From the NCBI GenBank assembly GCA_018241665.1, contig JAFEDK010000005.1, forward strand, positions 1 to 64,000: DNA of 64,000 bases. The letters run 5' to 3'. Of this stretch, positions 27,882-35,890 are shown piece by piece; the stretch's first letter is position 1; each line of letters begins with the position of its first letter. The position numbers were made by a program, and so were the translations under genes. This stretch comes from Pseudomonadota bacterium (lineage in GTDB: Bacteria > Pseudomonadota > Gammaproteobacteria > Burkholderiales > Rhodocyclaceae). The notes under the pieces are model-generated. The model saw only the letters and a program-made list of their open reading frames with translations, searched no databases and was not told the origin of the DNA.

Positions 27882-28994
27882 TTACTGCACGGCCTCCCAC
27901 TTGCCGGCCTTGAACTGGTAGACGGTGACCGCGCCGTCCTTGATGTCGCCCTTGGCGTCGAAGGCCACGGTGCCGATCACGCCGGGGAAATGCACCTTCG
28001 AGATGAAGGCGCCGTACTTGGCCGGGTCGGAACTGTTGGCGGCCTTCATCGCCTCGATGATCGCCGCGGTAGCGTCGTAGGAATACGGCGCGTAGATCTG
28101 CACGTCGGTGTTGAAGCGCTTCTTGAAGCGGGCATTGAAGTCCTTGCCGCCCGGCATCTTGTCCAGCGGCAGGCCGGGCTGGGTGCAGAAGGCGTTGGCG
28201 CCGATCGCGTCGCCGGCCAGCTTGGCGATCTCGCCGGTGCAGCCGCCATCGCCGGTGATGAACTTGGCAGTGATGCCGAGCTGCTTGATCTGCTTGAGCA
28301 TCGGGCCGCCCTGGGTGTCCATGCCGCTATAGACGATCACGTCCGGGTTCTGGGACTTGATGCGGGTCAGGATGGCCAGGAAGTCGGTAGCCTTGTCGCT
28401 GGTGAATTCACGCCCGGTCAGCGTGCCACCAGCGGCCTTGACGGCCTTGTCCACCTCGTCGGCGAGGCCCTGGCCATAGGCCGTGCGGTCGTCGATCAGG
28501 GCGATCCGCTTGCCCAGCTTGGTGGCGGCGTAGCGGCCGATGGCCTGGCCCTGCTGCACATCGTTGGCGATGGTGCGGAAAGCCGCCTTGAAGCCCTGCT
28601 GGGTCAGCTTGGGGTTGGTGGAGGCCGGCGACACCTGCGGCAGGCCGGCTTCGTTGTAGATCCGCGAGGCGGGGATGGAAGCACCGGAATTCAGGTGGCC
28701 GATGACGCCCTTCACACCGCTGTCGGCCAGGCGCTGGGCCACCGTGGTGGCGGTCTTCGGGTCGGCCTGGTCATCCTCGGCCTGCACCTCGAACTTCACC
28801 TTCTTGCCGCCCAGGGTGACGCCCTTGGCGTTGTACTCCTCGATGGCCAGGCGCACACCGTTCTCGATGTCCTTGCCCAGGTGAGCCTGGGTGCCGGTCA
28901 GCGGCGCAGCGGTGCCGAGCTTGACGACTTCCTGGGCGTAGGCGCTGGATGCACCAAGACCGAGCACGGCGAGGGCGACAAGGGTGTGTTTCAT
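27882..28994 (-). CDS. livK: Branched-chain amino acid ABC transporter substrate-binding protein
   Basis: A 370-residue periplasmic protein: signal peptide (cleavage after SAYAQ, about 21) and a Leu/Ile/Val-binding type I fold. The strings VVKLGTAAPLTG, VIGHLNSGASIPASRIYNEA, DDRTAYGQGLAD and YAPYSYDATAAIIEAM are typical. It delivers branched-chain amino acids (or related ligands) to LivHM. It is first in line before livH and is similar throughout to the protein encoded at 29050-30174, so the two are paralogues. Confidence 0.92.
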   Translation of the reverse strand: MKHTLVALAVLGLGASSAYAQEVVKLGTAAPLTGTQAHLGKDIENGVRLAIEEYNAKGVTLGGKKVKFEVQAEDDQADPKTATTVAQRLADSGVKGVIGHLNSGASIPASRIYNEAGLPQVSPASTNPKLTQQGFKAAFRTIANDVQQGQAIGRYAATKLGKRIALIDDRTAYGQGLADEVDKAVKAAGGTLTGREFTSDKATDFLAILTRIKSQNPDVIVYSGMDTQGGPMLKQIKQLGITAKFITGDGGCTGEIAKLAGDAIGANAFCTQPGLPLDKMPGGKDFNARFKKRFNTDVQIYAPYSYDATAAIIEAMKAANSSDPAKYGAFISKVHFPGVIGTVAFDAKGDIKDGAVTVYQFKAGKWEAVQ

Positions 28995-29049
28995 GCGGTT
29001 TTCTCCTCTGATTTATCTGGTGTGCAAAAACAAGCAACTTCGGGGCCGT

Positions 29050-30174
29050 TCAGTTGCGGGGCTCCCACTGGCCGGCCTTGAACTGGTACAGGGACACGCC
29101 ACCTTCGCGGCTATCGCCGTTGGCATCGAAGGCAATGTTGCCGGTGATGCCCTTGAATGCGACTTTCTGCAAGAAAGGCAGATAACGGGCCGGATCGGCC
29201 GAATTGGCCAGCTTCATCGCTTCGATGAGTGCCGTCGTGGCATCGTAGCTGTAGGGCGCATAGAGCTGCACCGGCACCTTGAAACGCGCCTTGAAGCGCT
29301 CGTTGAACTGCTTGCCGCCGGGCATCTTTTCCATCGCGACACCGGCCTTGGTGCAATACACATCCTCGCTCATTGCCGTGCCGGCGATCTTGATCATCTC
29401 GGCGGTGCACGCACCGTCGCCGCCCAGATACTTGGCGCCAATGCCGAGCTGCTTCATCTGCTTGAGGAGCGGTGCCCCCTGGGCGTCCATTCCGCCATAG
29501 AAGATCGCATCGGGCTGGGCGGCCTTCAGCTTTGTCAGGATGGACGCAAAATCGGTCGCCTTGTCGGATGTGAACTCCCGCCCAACCGGCGCCAGGCCAC
29601 GCCGCTTGAGGCTGTCCACCACCGCATCGGCCAGCCCCTGGCCGTAGGCCGTACGGTCGTCGATGACGGCGATGCGCTTGGCCTTCAGCACATCGGCGGC
29701 GAAGCCGACCATCGCCGCGCCCTGCTGGGTATCGTTGGCGATGATCCGGTAGGTCGTGCGGTAGCGCTGCTGGGTCAGCTTGGGGCTGGTGGAAGATGGC
29801 GTGATCGCCGGAATGCCGGCCTGCTCGTAGATGCGCGAGGCCGGGATCGACGCGCCGGAGGTGACGTGCCCGACCACCCCTTTCACGCCCGCGTCGGCAA
29901 GGCGCTGGGCCACCGTGGTGGCGGTACGCGGGTCGCCCTGATCGTCCTCGGAAAGCAGCTCGAAACGTACCTTCTGTCCGCCGAGCAGCACGCCCTTGGC
30001 ATTGGCGTCGTCGAGGGCCAGCTGGGCACCGTACTGCTCATCCTTGCCCACATGGGCGATTGGCCCGGTCAGCGGTCCAGCGAAGCCGATCTTCACGACC
30101 GTGTCGGCCCATGCCCCTGTACCGGCGGACATCGTCAGGCCAGCCAGGACCAGCATCATCGCGTTCCGTTTCAA
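29050..30174 (-). CDS. Second LivK-like substrate-binding protein (tandem paralogue)
   Basis: It encodes 374 residues. The signal peptide ends at GTGAWA and the mature part starts ADTVVKIGFAGPLTG. It shares long identical blocks with the neighbouring LivK (TATTVAQRLAD, GVKGVVGH versus GVKGVIGH, DDRTAYGQGLAD, YAPYSYDAT) but differs in several ligand-pocket stretches. I favour the TTG at 30174: GGAGG lies 8 bases upstream and the signal peptide then begins MKRNAMML. An ATG at 30201 would add nine polar residues and overrides that ribosome site. It is probably an alternative binding protein serving the same LivHMGF channel. Confidence 0.87.
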   Translation of the reverse strand: MKRNAMMLVLAGLTMSAGTGAWADTVVKIGFAGPLTGPIAHVGKDEQYGAQLALDDANAKGVLLGGQKVRFELLSEDDQGDPRTATTVAQRLADAGVKGVVGHVTSGASIPASRIYEQAGIPAITPSSTSPKLTQQRYRTTYRIIANDTQQGAAMVGFAADVLKAKRIAVIDDRTAYGQGLADAVVDSLKRRGLAPVGREFTSDKATDFASILTKLKAAQPDAIFYGGMDAQGAPLLKQMKQLGIGAKYLGGDGACTAEMIKIAGTAMSEDVYCTKAGVAMEKMPGGKQFNERFKARFKVPVQLYAPYSYDATTALIEAMKLANSADPARYLPFLQKVAFKGITGNIAFDANGDSREGGVSLYQFKAGQWEPRN

Positions 30175-30294
30175 CAGTCCATCCTCCGCCAAGTGCTTCA
30201 TGCCAGAATCGACCGGTAAGCCCCGGCCGTATTGGGGAAGGATTGTAACCAAGCCCGGCCGCTTTGACCGGAAACGGGCAGATATGGAGCCCCA

Positions 30295-30777
30295 ATGCGC
30301 CAACTGATCGCCCTCTTGCTCGGCGCCCTCGCCGCCCTCGGCCTGGCCGGCTGCGACGCAGCCAACATGAAAGACCTCAAGCCCGGCGTGTCCACCGGCT
30401 ACGACGTGCGCGCCAAGCTCGGCCAGCCCGGCATCGAATGGCGCAACGAGGACGGCAGCGTGACCTGGGAATACACCCGCCAGCCCGAGGGCACCGAGTG
30501 CTTCATGGCCACCATCGGCCCCGACAACATCCTGCGCAGCCTGGAAAACGTACTGACCCCGGAGAACTTCGCCCGCGTGCAAGCCGGCTGGACCCGCGAT
30601 CAGGTCCGCCGCCTGCTCGGCAAGCCACGCAGCATCCAGAAATTCGCGCTGAAAAAAGAGGAGGTATGGGACTGGCGCCTGCCCCCCGAATTCAATGCCG
30701 CCATTTTTTTCAATATTCATTTCGACCAGAACGGCGTCGTGACCGGAACCAGCCGAAGCACCGAAGTTCGCGGTTAA
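30295..30777 (+). CDS. SmpA/OmlA-like outer-membrane lipoprotein
   Basis: It encodes 160 residues. The lipobox LAGC places the lipidated Cys at residue 20. Two repeats of the BamE/SmpA-type string follow: LKPGVSTGYDVRAKLGQP and VQAGWTRDQVRRLLGKP. This fold also occurs in outer-membrane assembly factors, but the protein is longer than BamE and duplicated, so BamE identity is not claimed. ATATGGAG lies 5 bases before the ATG. It is divergent from the binding-protein gene. Confidence 0.78.
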   Translation: MRQLIALLLGALAALGLAGCDAANMKDLKPGVSTGYDVRAKLGQPGIEWRNEDGSVTWEYTRQPEGTECFMATIGPDNILRSLENVLTPENFARVQAGWTRDQVRRLLGKPRSIQKFALKKEEVWDWRLPPEFNAAIFFNIHFDQNGVVTGTSRSTEVRG

Positions 30778-30781
30778 TGCC

Positions 30782-30806
30782 AAAACCATACAAAAACAAT
30801 GGTTTT
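30782..30806. other. AT-rich hairpin in the lipoprotein/chemoreceptor gap
   Basis: AAAACCAT and ATGGTTTT form a perfect 8-bp stem around a 9-base loop (ACAAAAACA), 4 bases after the lipoprotein stop. It may be a weak terminator; the 3' tail is GTGAAAAAAG, not a U-run on the coding strand. Confidence 0.4.
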
Positions 30807-30900
30807 GTGAAAAAAGTCCGTCCGCATGTTGCGATTAGCCCTTCAGCATTAGAGTTAAAAACCGTTATAAACGCGCACTGTCCCTGCCCCGGAGCCCCCC

Positions 30901-32727
30901 GTGCGCAACAACCAGCCTGTCACCCAGACCGAATACGCCATCCCTGATGGTGCGGCGATCATCAGCCGCACCGACCGGGACGGCAAGATCACCGACTGCA
31001 ACGACGAATTCCTCGCTGCCAGCGGTTTCACCTACGATGAACTCATCGGCCAGCCCCACAACCTTGTCCGCCACCCCGACATGCCGTCGGAAGCGTACCG
31101 GGACATGTGGGACACCCTGTCCCGCGGCCGCCCGTGGAGTGGCATCGTCAAGAACCGCCGCAAGAATGGCGATTTTTACTGGGTGAAGGCCACGGCCACC
31201 CCCCTCGCCGACGGTGCTGGTTACATGTCCGTGCGCATCAAGGCCACCCGCAGCGAAATCAGTGGCGCGGAAGCCCTGTACGCCCAGATGCGGCGTGATC
31301 CGTCGATCCGCCTGCAGGAAGGCCGGCTGGCCCCCAGTGGCCTGGCCGCCCTGACCCAGCGGGTCATCCCGACAGTCGGCATCGGCACCCGCATCTACCT
31401 GCTCACCGCCTTCCTGGCCGCCCTCGGCGCCGGCTTCGGCGGCCTCGGACTGCACAGCGCGGCCCAGGCCCGCGATGCACTGAAGAGCAGCCATGCCGCC
31501 CACGCCGAAATCGCCCAGCAGGTCTCGGCCCTGCGCACGCAGTTGCAGGGCAGTGGCAGCCCGGAGGCGGGCGGACTCGAGCAGCTCGGCACCACGCTGC
31601 GCCGCCAGGAAGATGCCGCCCAGGGGGAATACACCCGCGCCGAAGCCCGCTATCAGGGCTTTTTGCAACTTTTCATCGGCCTCGGGGCCATCGGGCTGAT
31701 CACCGCGGTACTGGCAAGCCTGCTGATGACCCGCCGCCTGCGCCAGTCCGTCGCCGCCGGCAAGAGCGTCGCCGAAGCGATCGCCAGTGGCAACCTGCTC
31801 CACCCCCTGCCCCACGCCGGCAACGATGAACTGGGCGCACTGATCATCCACATGGCGGTCATGCGCAACAACCTGCATGAGCTGATCGCCTCGATCCGCA
31901 ACCAGGTCACCTCGCTGCTCGCCAACGCCCGCCAGCTAAGCCAGACCGCCAGCGACACCCATCGGCTGGCCGAGGAACAATCCGAATCGGCCTCGGCGAT
32001 GGCCGCCGCGGTCGAGGAACTGTCGGTGTCCATCGACCACATCGGCGACCATGCCCGTGAATCGCGGGAGCTCTCGGAAGGCTCCGGCAGCCAGGCCAGC
32101 AGCAGTGCCAAGGTCATTTCGGCGGCGGCCGGCGAGATGCGTGCGATCGCCGAATCGGTAAACGAGTCGGCCAATTCGGTACGGGATCTCGAAAGCCTGT
32201 CCGGTGACATCTCGATGATCGTCGGCGTGATCCGCGACATCGCCGACCAGACCAACCTGCTGGCCCTCAATGCCGCCATCGAAGCCGCCCGCGCCGGCGA
32301 GTCGGGGCGCGGCTTCGCGGTGGTCGCCGACGAGGTACGCAAGCTGGCCGAGCGCACCGCCAACTCCACCGCTGAGATCACCACGATGATCGAGCGCATC
32401 CAGAGCGCCACCCGCGGCGCTGCCGACGACATGGAGGCCGGCGTCACGCGGGTCGCCCGCGGTGTTTCCCTGGCCGACGAGGCCGGCACCACGGTCGGCA
32501 GCATCCAGGACAGCACCCAGCGGGTGCTCGCCTCGGTGGCCGGCATCACGCTGGGCCTCGATGAGCAATCGACCGCCGCGCGGGACATCGCTCAGCGGGT
32601 CGAACGCATCGCCGGCGCCTCTGAATCCAATGCCGCCAGCGCCGCCACGCTGACCCGCGCGGCGGGCGACCTGGCCGAACTGTCCCGCCAGCTGGAAGCC
32701 GTGTCCGGGCGCTTCCGTATCGCGTGA
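30901..32727 (+). CDS. PAS-domain methyl-accepting chemotaxis protein (Aer-like)
   Basis: It encodes 608 residues. The N-terminal PAS domain (about 15-125: [20 protein letters not shown] and [17 protein letters not shown]) is of the Aer energy/redox-sensing type. There are two membrane segments (about 160-180 and 255-280) with a short helical segment between them, then HAMP and a signalling domain with the tip [20 protein letters not shown]. Aer senses respiratory state through FAD in its PAS domain; FAD binding here is inferred. The start is GTG at 30901 with GGAG 8 bases upstream. No che genes are adjacent. Confidence 0.9.
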   Translation: MRNNQPVTQTEYAIPDGAAIISRTDRDGKITDCNDEFLAASGFTYDELIGQPHNLVRHPDMPSEAYRDMWDTLSRGRPWSGIVKNRRKNGDFYWVKATATPLADGAGYMSVRIKATRSEISGAEALYAQMRRDPSIRLQEGRLAPSGLAALTQRVIPTVGIGTRIYLLTAFLAALGAGFGGLGLHSAAQARDALKSSHAAHAEIAQQVSALRTQLQGSGSPEAGGLEQLGTTLRRQEDAAQGEYTRAEARYQGFLQLFIGLGAIGLITAVLASLLMTRRLRQSVAAGKSVAEAIASGNLLHPLPHAGNDELGALIIHMAVMRNNLHELIASIRNQVTSLLANARQLSQTASDTHRLAEEQSESASAMAAAVEELSVSIDHIGDHARESRELSEGSGSQASSSAKVISAAAGEMRAIAESVNESANSVRDLESLSGDISMIVGVIRDIADQTNLLALNAAIEAARAGESGRGFAVVADEVRKLAERTANSTAEITTMIERIQSATRGAADDMEAGVTRVARGVSLADEAGTTVGSIQDSTQRVLASVAGITLGLDEQSTAARDIAQRVERIAGASESNAASAATLTRAAGDLAELSRQLEAVSGRFRIA

Positions 32728-32735
32728 TGCAGCAG

Positions 32736-32771
32736 CAGGTGCTCCAGCGTGCACATTGCATGGAGCACCTG
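32736..32771. promoter_or_regulatory. 11-bp inverted repeat, possible activator site for aldehyde dehydrogenase
   Basis: CAGGTGCTCCA (32736-32746) and TGGAGCACCTG (32761-32771) are perfectly complementary across 14 bases. No U-run follows, so it is a poor terminator for the chemoreceptor gene. It lies 116-151 bp upstream of a sigma-54-type promoter, where an enhancer-binding activator would sit. Confidence 0.5.
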
Positions 32772-32886
32772 TATCAAATTTGGACACCCCACCAGCTCAC
32801 CCATCGCACTGCACAATAATTAGACAATCCGGGCAAGGCACTGATAAACAAGGCATTTGGATTCATAACCAGGTCTGATCGCGTAC

Positions 32887-32902
32887 TGGCATGCCCCCTG
32901 CT
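32887..32902 (+). promoter_or_regulatory. Sigma-54-type promoter of aldehyde dehydrogenase
   Basis: TGGCAT-GCCCC-CTGC has the invariant GG and GC with 10-bp spacing and matches the -24/-12 consensus at most positions. Transcription would start near 32912, giving a leader of about 48 bases that includes GGAGGAG before the ATG at 32960. Confidence 0.6.
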
Positions 32903-32959
32903 GAAGAAGGTTCAGCGCTGCACGAAGCGTTTTCGAACCGACACCTGGAGGAGATACCC

Positions 32960-34480
32960 ATGCTGTACGCATTGCCCGGCACTGCCGACGCCAAAGTCCA
33001 ATACAAGTCCAAGTACGACAACTTCATCGGCGGCAAGTGGGTCGCTCCTGTCAAGGGCGAGTACTTCGACGTCATCACCCCGATCACCGGCAAGCCCTAC
33101 ACCCAGGCTGCCCGCTCCACCGCCGAGGACGTCGAGCTGGCCCTCGACGCCGCCCACGCCGTCGCCGACAAGTTCGGCCGCACCCCGGCCGCCGAGCGCG
33201 CCAACCTCCTGCTGAAGATCGCCGACCGCCTCGAAGCCAACCTGGAAAAGCTGGCCTACGCCGAGACCGTCGATAACGGCAAGCCGATCCGCGAAACCCT
33301 GAACGCCGACATCCCGCTGGCTGTCGACCACTTCCGCTACTTCGCCGGCTGCCTGCGTTCGCAGGAAGGCTCCCTGTCCGAGATCGACGAAAACACCGTC
33401 GCCTATCACTTCCATGAGCCCCTGGGCGTCGTCGGCCAGATCATCCCCTGGAACTTCCCGATCCTGATGGCCGCCTGGAAGCTGGCTCCCGCCATCGGCG
33501 CCGGCAACTGCGTGGTTCTGAAGCCCGCCGAATCCACCCCGATCTCCATCCTGGTGCTGGCCGAGCTGATCGCCGACCTGCTGCCCCCGGGCGTGCTGAA
33601 CATCGTCAACGGTTTTGGCCGCGAAGCCGGCATGCCGCTGGCCACCAGCAAGCGCATCGCCAAGATCGCCTTCACCGGCTCCACGGCCACCGGCCGCGTG
33701 ATCGCCCAGGCCGCAGCGACCAGCCTGATCCCTGCCACCCTGGAACTGGGCGGCAAGTCCCCCAACGTGTTCTTCGAAGACATCGCCGCCGCTGACGACG
33801 AATTCTTCGACAAGGCCGTGGAAGGCCTGGTGCTGTTCGCCTTCAACCAAGGCGAAGTGTGCACCTGCCCGTCCCGCGCCCTGATCCAGGAATCCATCTA
33901 CGACAAGTTCATCGAACGTGCCGTCGCCCGCGTCAAGCTGATCAAGCAAGGCAGCCCGCTGGATACCGACACCATGATCGGTGCCCAGGCTTCCGCCGAC
34001 CAGCTCAGCAAGATCAAGGCTTACCTGGAAATCGGCAAGGGCGAAGGCGCCCAGGTTCTGGTCGGTGGCGAACAAGCCCACCTCGACGGTGACCTGGCCG
34101 GCGGTTACTACGTCCAGCCGACCCTGTTCAAGGGCCACAACAAGATGCGCATCTTCCAGGAAGAGATCTTCGGACCGGTGCTGGCCGTGACCACCTTCAA
34201 GGACGAAGCCGAAGCCCTCGAGATCGCCAACGACACCGTCTATGGCCTCGGCGCCGGCGTGTGGAGCCGCGACGGCAGCCGCGCCTTCCGCATGGGCCGC
34301 AACATCAAGGCCGGCCGCGTATGGACCAACTGCTACCACGCCTACCCGGCCCACGCTGCCTTCGGCGGCTACAAGGAATCCGGTATCGGCCGTGAAACCC
34401 ACAAGGTCATGCTCGACCACTATCAGCAGACCAAGAACCTGCTGGTCAGCTACAGCCCGAACAAGCTGGGCTTCTTCTGA
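32960..34480 (+). CDS. NAD+-dependent aldehyde dehydrogenase (acetaldehyde type, ExaC/AcoD-like)
   Basis: It encodes 506 residues, the length of ExaC/AcoD acetaldehyde dehydrogenases. The motifs are [16 protein letters not shown] (coenzyme site), [21 protein letters not shown] with the general base Glu, and [12 protein letters not shown] with catalytic Cys301. The C-terminus has the [11 protein letters not shown] string. It oxidises aldehydes to acids, typically acetaldehyde during ethanol or acetoin use. The ATG at 32960 follows GGAGGAG. The gene uses preferred codons strongly, suggesting high expression, and is followed by a strong terminator and then DUF779, its usual neighbour. A sigma-54-type promoter lies upstream. 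Confidence 0.92.
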   Translation: MLYALPGTADAKVQYKSKYDNFIGGKWVAPVKGEYFDVITPITGKPYTQAARSTAEDVELALDAAHAVADKFGRTPAAERANLLLKIADRLEANLEKLAYAETVDNGKPIRETLNADIPLAVDHFRYFAGCLRSQEGSLSEIDENTVAYHFHEPLGVVGQIIPWNFPILMAAWKLAPAIGAGNCVVLKPAESTPISILVLAELIADLLPPGVLNIVNGFGREAGMPLATSKRIAKIAFTGSTATGRVIAQAAATSLIPATLELGGKSPNVFFEDIAAADDEFFDKAVEGLVLFAFNQGEVCTCPSRALIQESIYDKFIERAVARVKLIKQGSPLDTDTMIGAQASADQLSKIKAYLEIGKGEGAQVLVGGEQAHLDGDLAGGYYVQPTLFKGHNKMRIFQEEIFGPVLAVTTFKDEAEALEIANDTVYGLGAGVWSRDGSRAFRMGRNIKAGRVWTNCYHAYPAHAAFGGYKESGIGRETHKVMLDHYQQTKNLLVSYSPNKLGFF

Positions 34481-34511
34481 TCCAAGAGCTTCACGAGTAA
34501 GGCAAGGTGTT

Positions 34512-34542
34512 ACGGGGCGAGTCTCTCGCCCCGTTTTTTTTT
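34512..34542 (+). terminator. Strong Rho-independent terminator of aldehyde dehydrogenase
   Basis: The perfect 10-bp stem ACGGGGCGAG/CTCGCCCCGT with a TCT loop is followed by nine T residues. It separates the dehydrogenase from the DUF779 gene, which could be reached only by read-through or its own promoter. Confidence 0.95.
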
Positions 34543-34559
34543 GCTTTGCGGGATATTGT

Positions 34560-34587
34560 TGTGGGGGCGAATGCATTCGCCCCCACA
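34560..34587. repeat. REP-like element, copy 5: loopless 28-bp palindrome
   Basis: A perfect 28-bp palindrome whose halves are the outer 14 bases of the hairpin arms elsewhere in the window, except that the centre reads GAATGCATTC and no loop remains. It looks like a collapsed copy produced by deletion of the inner arms and centre. Confidence 0.85.
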
Positions 34588-34641
34588 TGGGAAACCCCTC
34601 GGGGAAACAAGCCCTCCACACTCCTGCCAGGAGAACCGAGC

Positions 34642-35010
34642 ATGACCGAACGCATCGTGGCCACCGCGGCCGCCAGTGAATTCATCGACGAACTGCGCGC
34701 CGAACACGGTCCGCTGATGTTCCTGCTGTCCGGCGGCTGCTGCGACGGCAGCGTGCCCAACTGCTACAAGGTCGGCGAGGTGCTCCCCGGCCAGACCATG
34801 CTCAAGCTGGGCACGGTCAATGGCGCGGATTTCTACCTGGGGCACCAGGAATTCCAGTACTACGAGAACAGCCAGCTGACCCTCGACGTAAAGCCGGGCA
34901 ACGGCGGCGACTTCTCCCTCGACTGCGGCCGCGGCAAGGCCTTCTTCACCCACTCCCGCCCGTTCACCGACGACGAGCTGCCCAGCGTGCGCCCGGTCGG
35001 CGCCGACTGA
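34642..35010 (+). CDS. DUF779 family protein
   Basis: A 122-residue protein. The string FLLSGGCCDGSVPNCY contains three cysteines and is the DUF779 signature, followed by DFYLGHQEFQYYENSQLTLDV. DUF779 genes very often sit directly behind acetaldehyde-type aldehyde dehydrogenases, as here, and an accessory or metal-binding role is suspected but unproven. AGGAG lies 10 bases before the ATG. It is separated from the dehydrogenase by a terminator and a palindromic repeat. Confidence 0.82.
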   Translation: MTERIVATAAASEFIDELRAEHGPLMFLLSGGCCDGSVPNCYKVGEVLPGQTMLKLGTVNGADFYLGHQEFQYYENSQLTLDVKPGNGGDFSLDCGRGKAFFTHSRPFTDDELPSVRPVGAD

Positions 35011-35020
35011 AGCCGGGACG

Positions 35021-35049
35021 AAAAAAAGCGCCCCCGCCAGCGGGAGCGC
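35021..35049 (-). terminator. Rho-independent terminator of the Sel1/ExbB/DUF2149 operon
   Basis: On the minus strand GCGCTCCCGCTGGCGGGGGC forms a GC-rich stem (one bulge), and its closing GC is followed by seven T residues, 14 bases after the DUF2149 stop. Confidence 0.8.
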
Positions 35050-35062
35050 GCAGATCAGCAGA

Positions 35063-35377
35063 TCATTCCGGAACGTAGACCAGCGAACCGTCCGGCATCC
35101 GGTAGGCAATGCCGGCCTTGACGCCCTGGCCGGCCGCCCCTGCGGCGCCATCGCCGCGGAAACGCTCGATCTTCTTCCCGTTCTTGACGACGATCTCCAT
35201 GTCCGGCGTGCCGGCATCGCGGATCACCGTCACCTGCCCGGCATCGAAGACATTCACCGGGCTGCGGGCCACCGCCAGCAGCAGCGCGGCGATCAGTACC
35301 AGGAAGACATCCACCAGGTTGACCACCGACAGCAGCGGATCGTCGTCCTCGCCGGCATCGTGCAGACGCCATTTCAT
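35063..35377 (-). CDS. DUF2149 protein, ExbD-like small membrane protein
   Basis: It encodes 104 residues. One N-terminal membrane helix contains SVVNLVDVFLVLIAALLL, in which an Asp inside the helix matches the proton-carrying Asp of ExbD/TolR/MotB. A small periplasmic domain follows (VTVIRDAGTPDMEIVVKNGK). DUF2149 proteins accompany MotA/TolQ/ExbB proteins in other bacteria, for example the hmu haem operon of Porphyromonas as I recall it. It overlaps the ExbB-like gene by 4 bases (ATGA), so the two are translationally coupled and probably form one proton channel. It is the last gene of a three-gene operon. Confidence 0.8.
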   Translation of the reverse strand: MKWRLHDAGEDDDPLLSVVNLVDVFLVLIAALLLAVARSPVNVFDAGQVTVIRDAGTPDMEIVVKNGKKIERFRGDGAAGAAGQGVKAGIAYRMPDGSLVYVPE

Positions 35378-35886
35378 CGCGCCACCTCCATGGCTGCCGG
35401 GCCGCCCGCCGGCAGACCCTTCTCGACGGCCAGCAGATCCGTCGCATACCAGCGCCGCCGCACGCTGTGTGCCCAGAAGGTGAGCGCCGCCGCGATGAGG
35501 GCCAGGATCACCGCCGAGAAAGCCACCATCAGGCTGTGCGACACATCGGCCAGCTGCCCGTCGCCGAGCGCCTTGAGGGCTGGCCCCATCGGGATCATCG
35601 TCGCCACCAGGCCGAGCATCGGCGCCACCCGCGTGGCAATGCGGGAGACTTCCAGGCGCTGGCTGGCCACCGCCTCCAGCTCGGCGATATCGAGCGCAGG
35701 ATTGGCGCGGTGGATTTCGACCAGCTCGAAGCCGGCATCCACGCCGAGCCGCCGCTGCCAGGCCTGCCACAGGAAGGCCCCGCAGGCGTGGAAGGCATAC
35801 AGGAACAGCGCCGCGATGGCGAGCAGCACCGGCGCCAGGAAGAGCTGGCTGGCGTCGTACATCAGGATTTCAAGATTGGCATTCAT
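35374..35886 (-). CDS. MotA/TolQ/ExbB-family proton channel subunit
   Basis: A 170-residue protein with three membrane segments: about 15-40 (LFLAPVLLAIAALFLYAFHA), about 88-105 (VAPMLGLVATMIPMGPALKA, the ExbB-type second helix with its Pro-flanked core), and about 118-145 (LMVAFSAVILALIAAALTFWA). ExbB/TolQ proteins form the pentameric ring of a proton channel whose partner supplies the Asp helix; that partner is the DUF2149 protein encoded next. It starts 5 bases after the Sel1 gene ends and overlaps DUF2149 by 4 bases. No TonB or TonB-dependent receptor gene is nearby. Confidence 0.82.
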   Translation of the reverse strand: MNANLEILMYDASQLFLAPVLLAIAALFLYAFHACGAFLWQAWQRRLGVDAGFELVEIHRANPALDIAELEAVASQRLEVSRIATRVAPMLGLVATMIPMGPALKALGDGQLADVSHSLMVAFSAVILALIAAALTFWAHSVRRRWYATDLLAVEKGLPAGGPAAMEVAR

Positions 35887-35890
35887 CGTT

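Noticed and set aside
30790-30880. FliA promoter for the PAS chemoreceptor (TAAAAACC...GCACTGTC)
   Set aside because: Only the TAAA part agrees with consensus; the -10 match is too poor.
32736-32771. Inverted repeat as terminator of the PAS chemoreceptor gene
   Set aside because: The stem is followed by GTATCAAATT rather than a U-run, and its position relative to a sigma-54-type promoter fits an activator site better. Not fully excluded.
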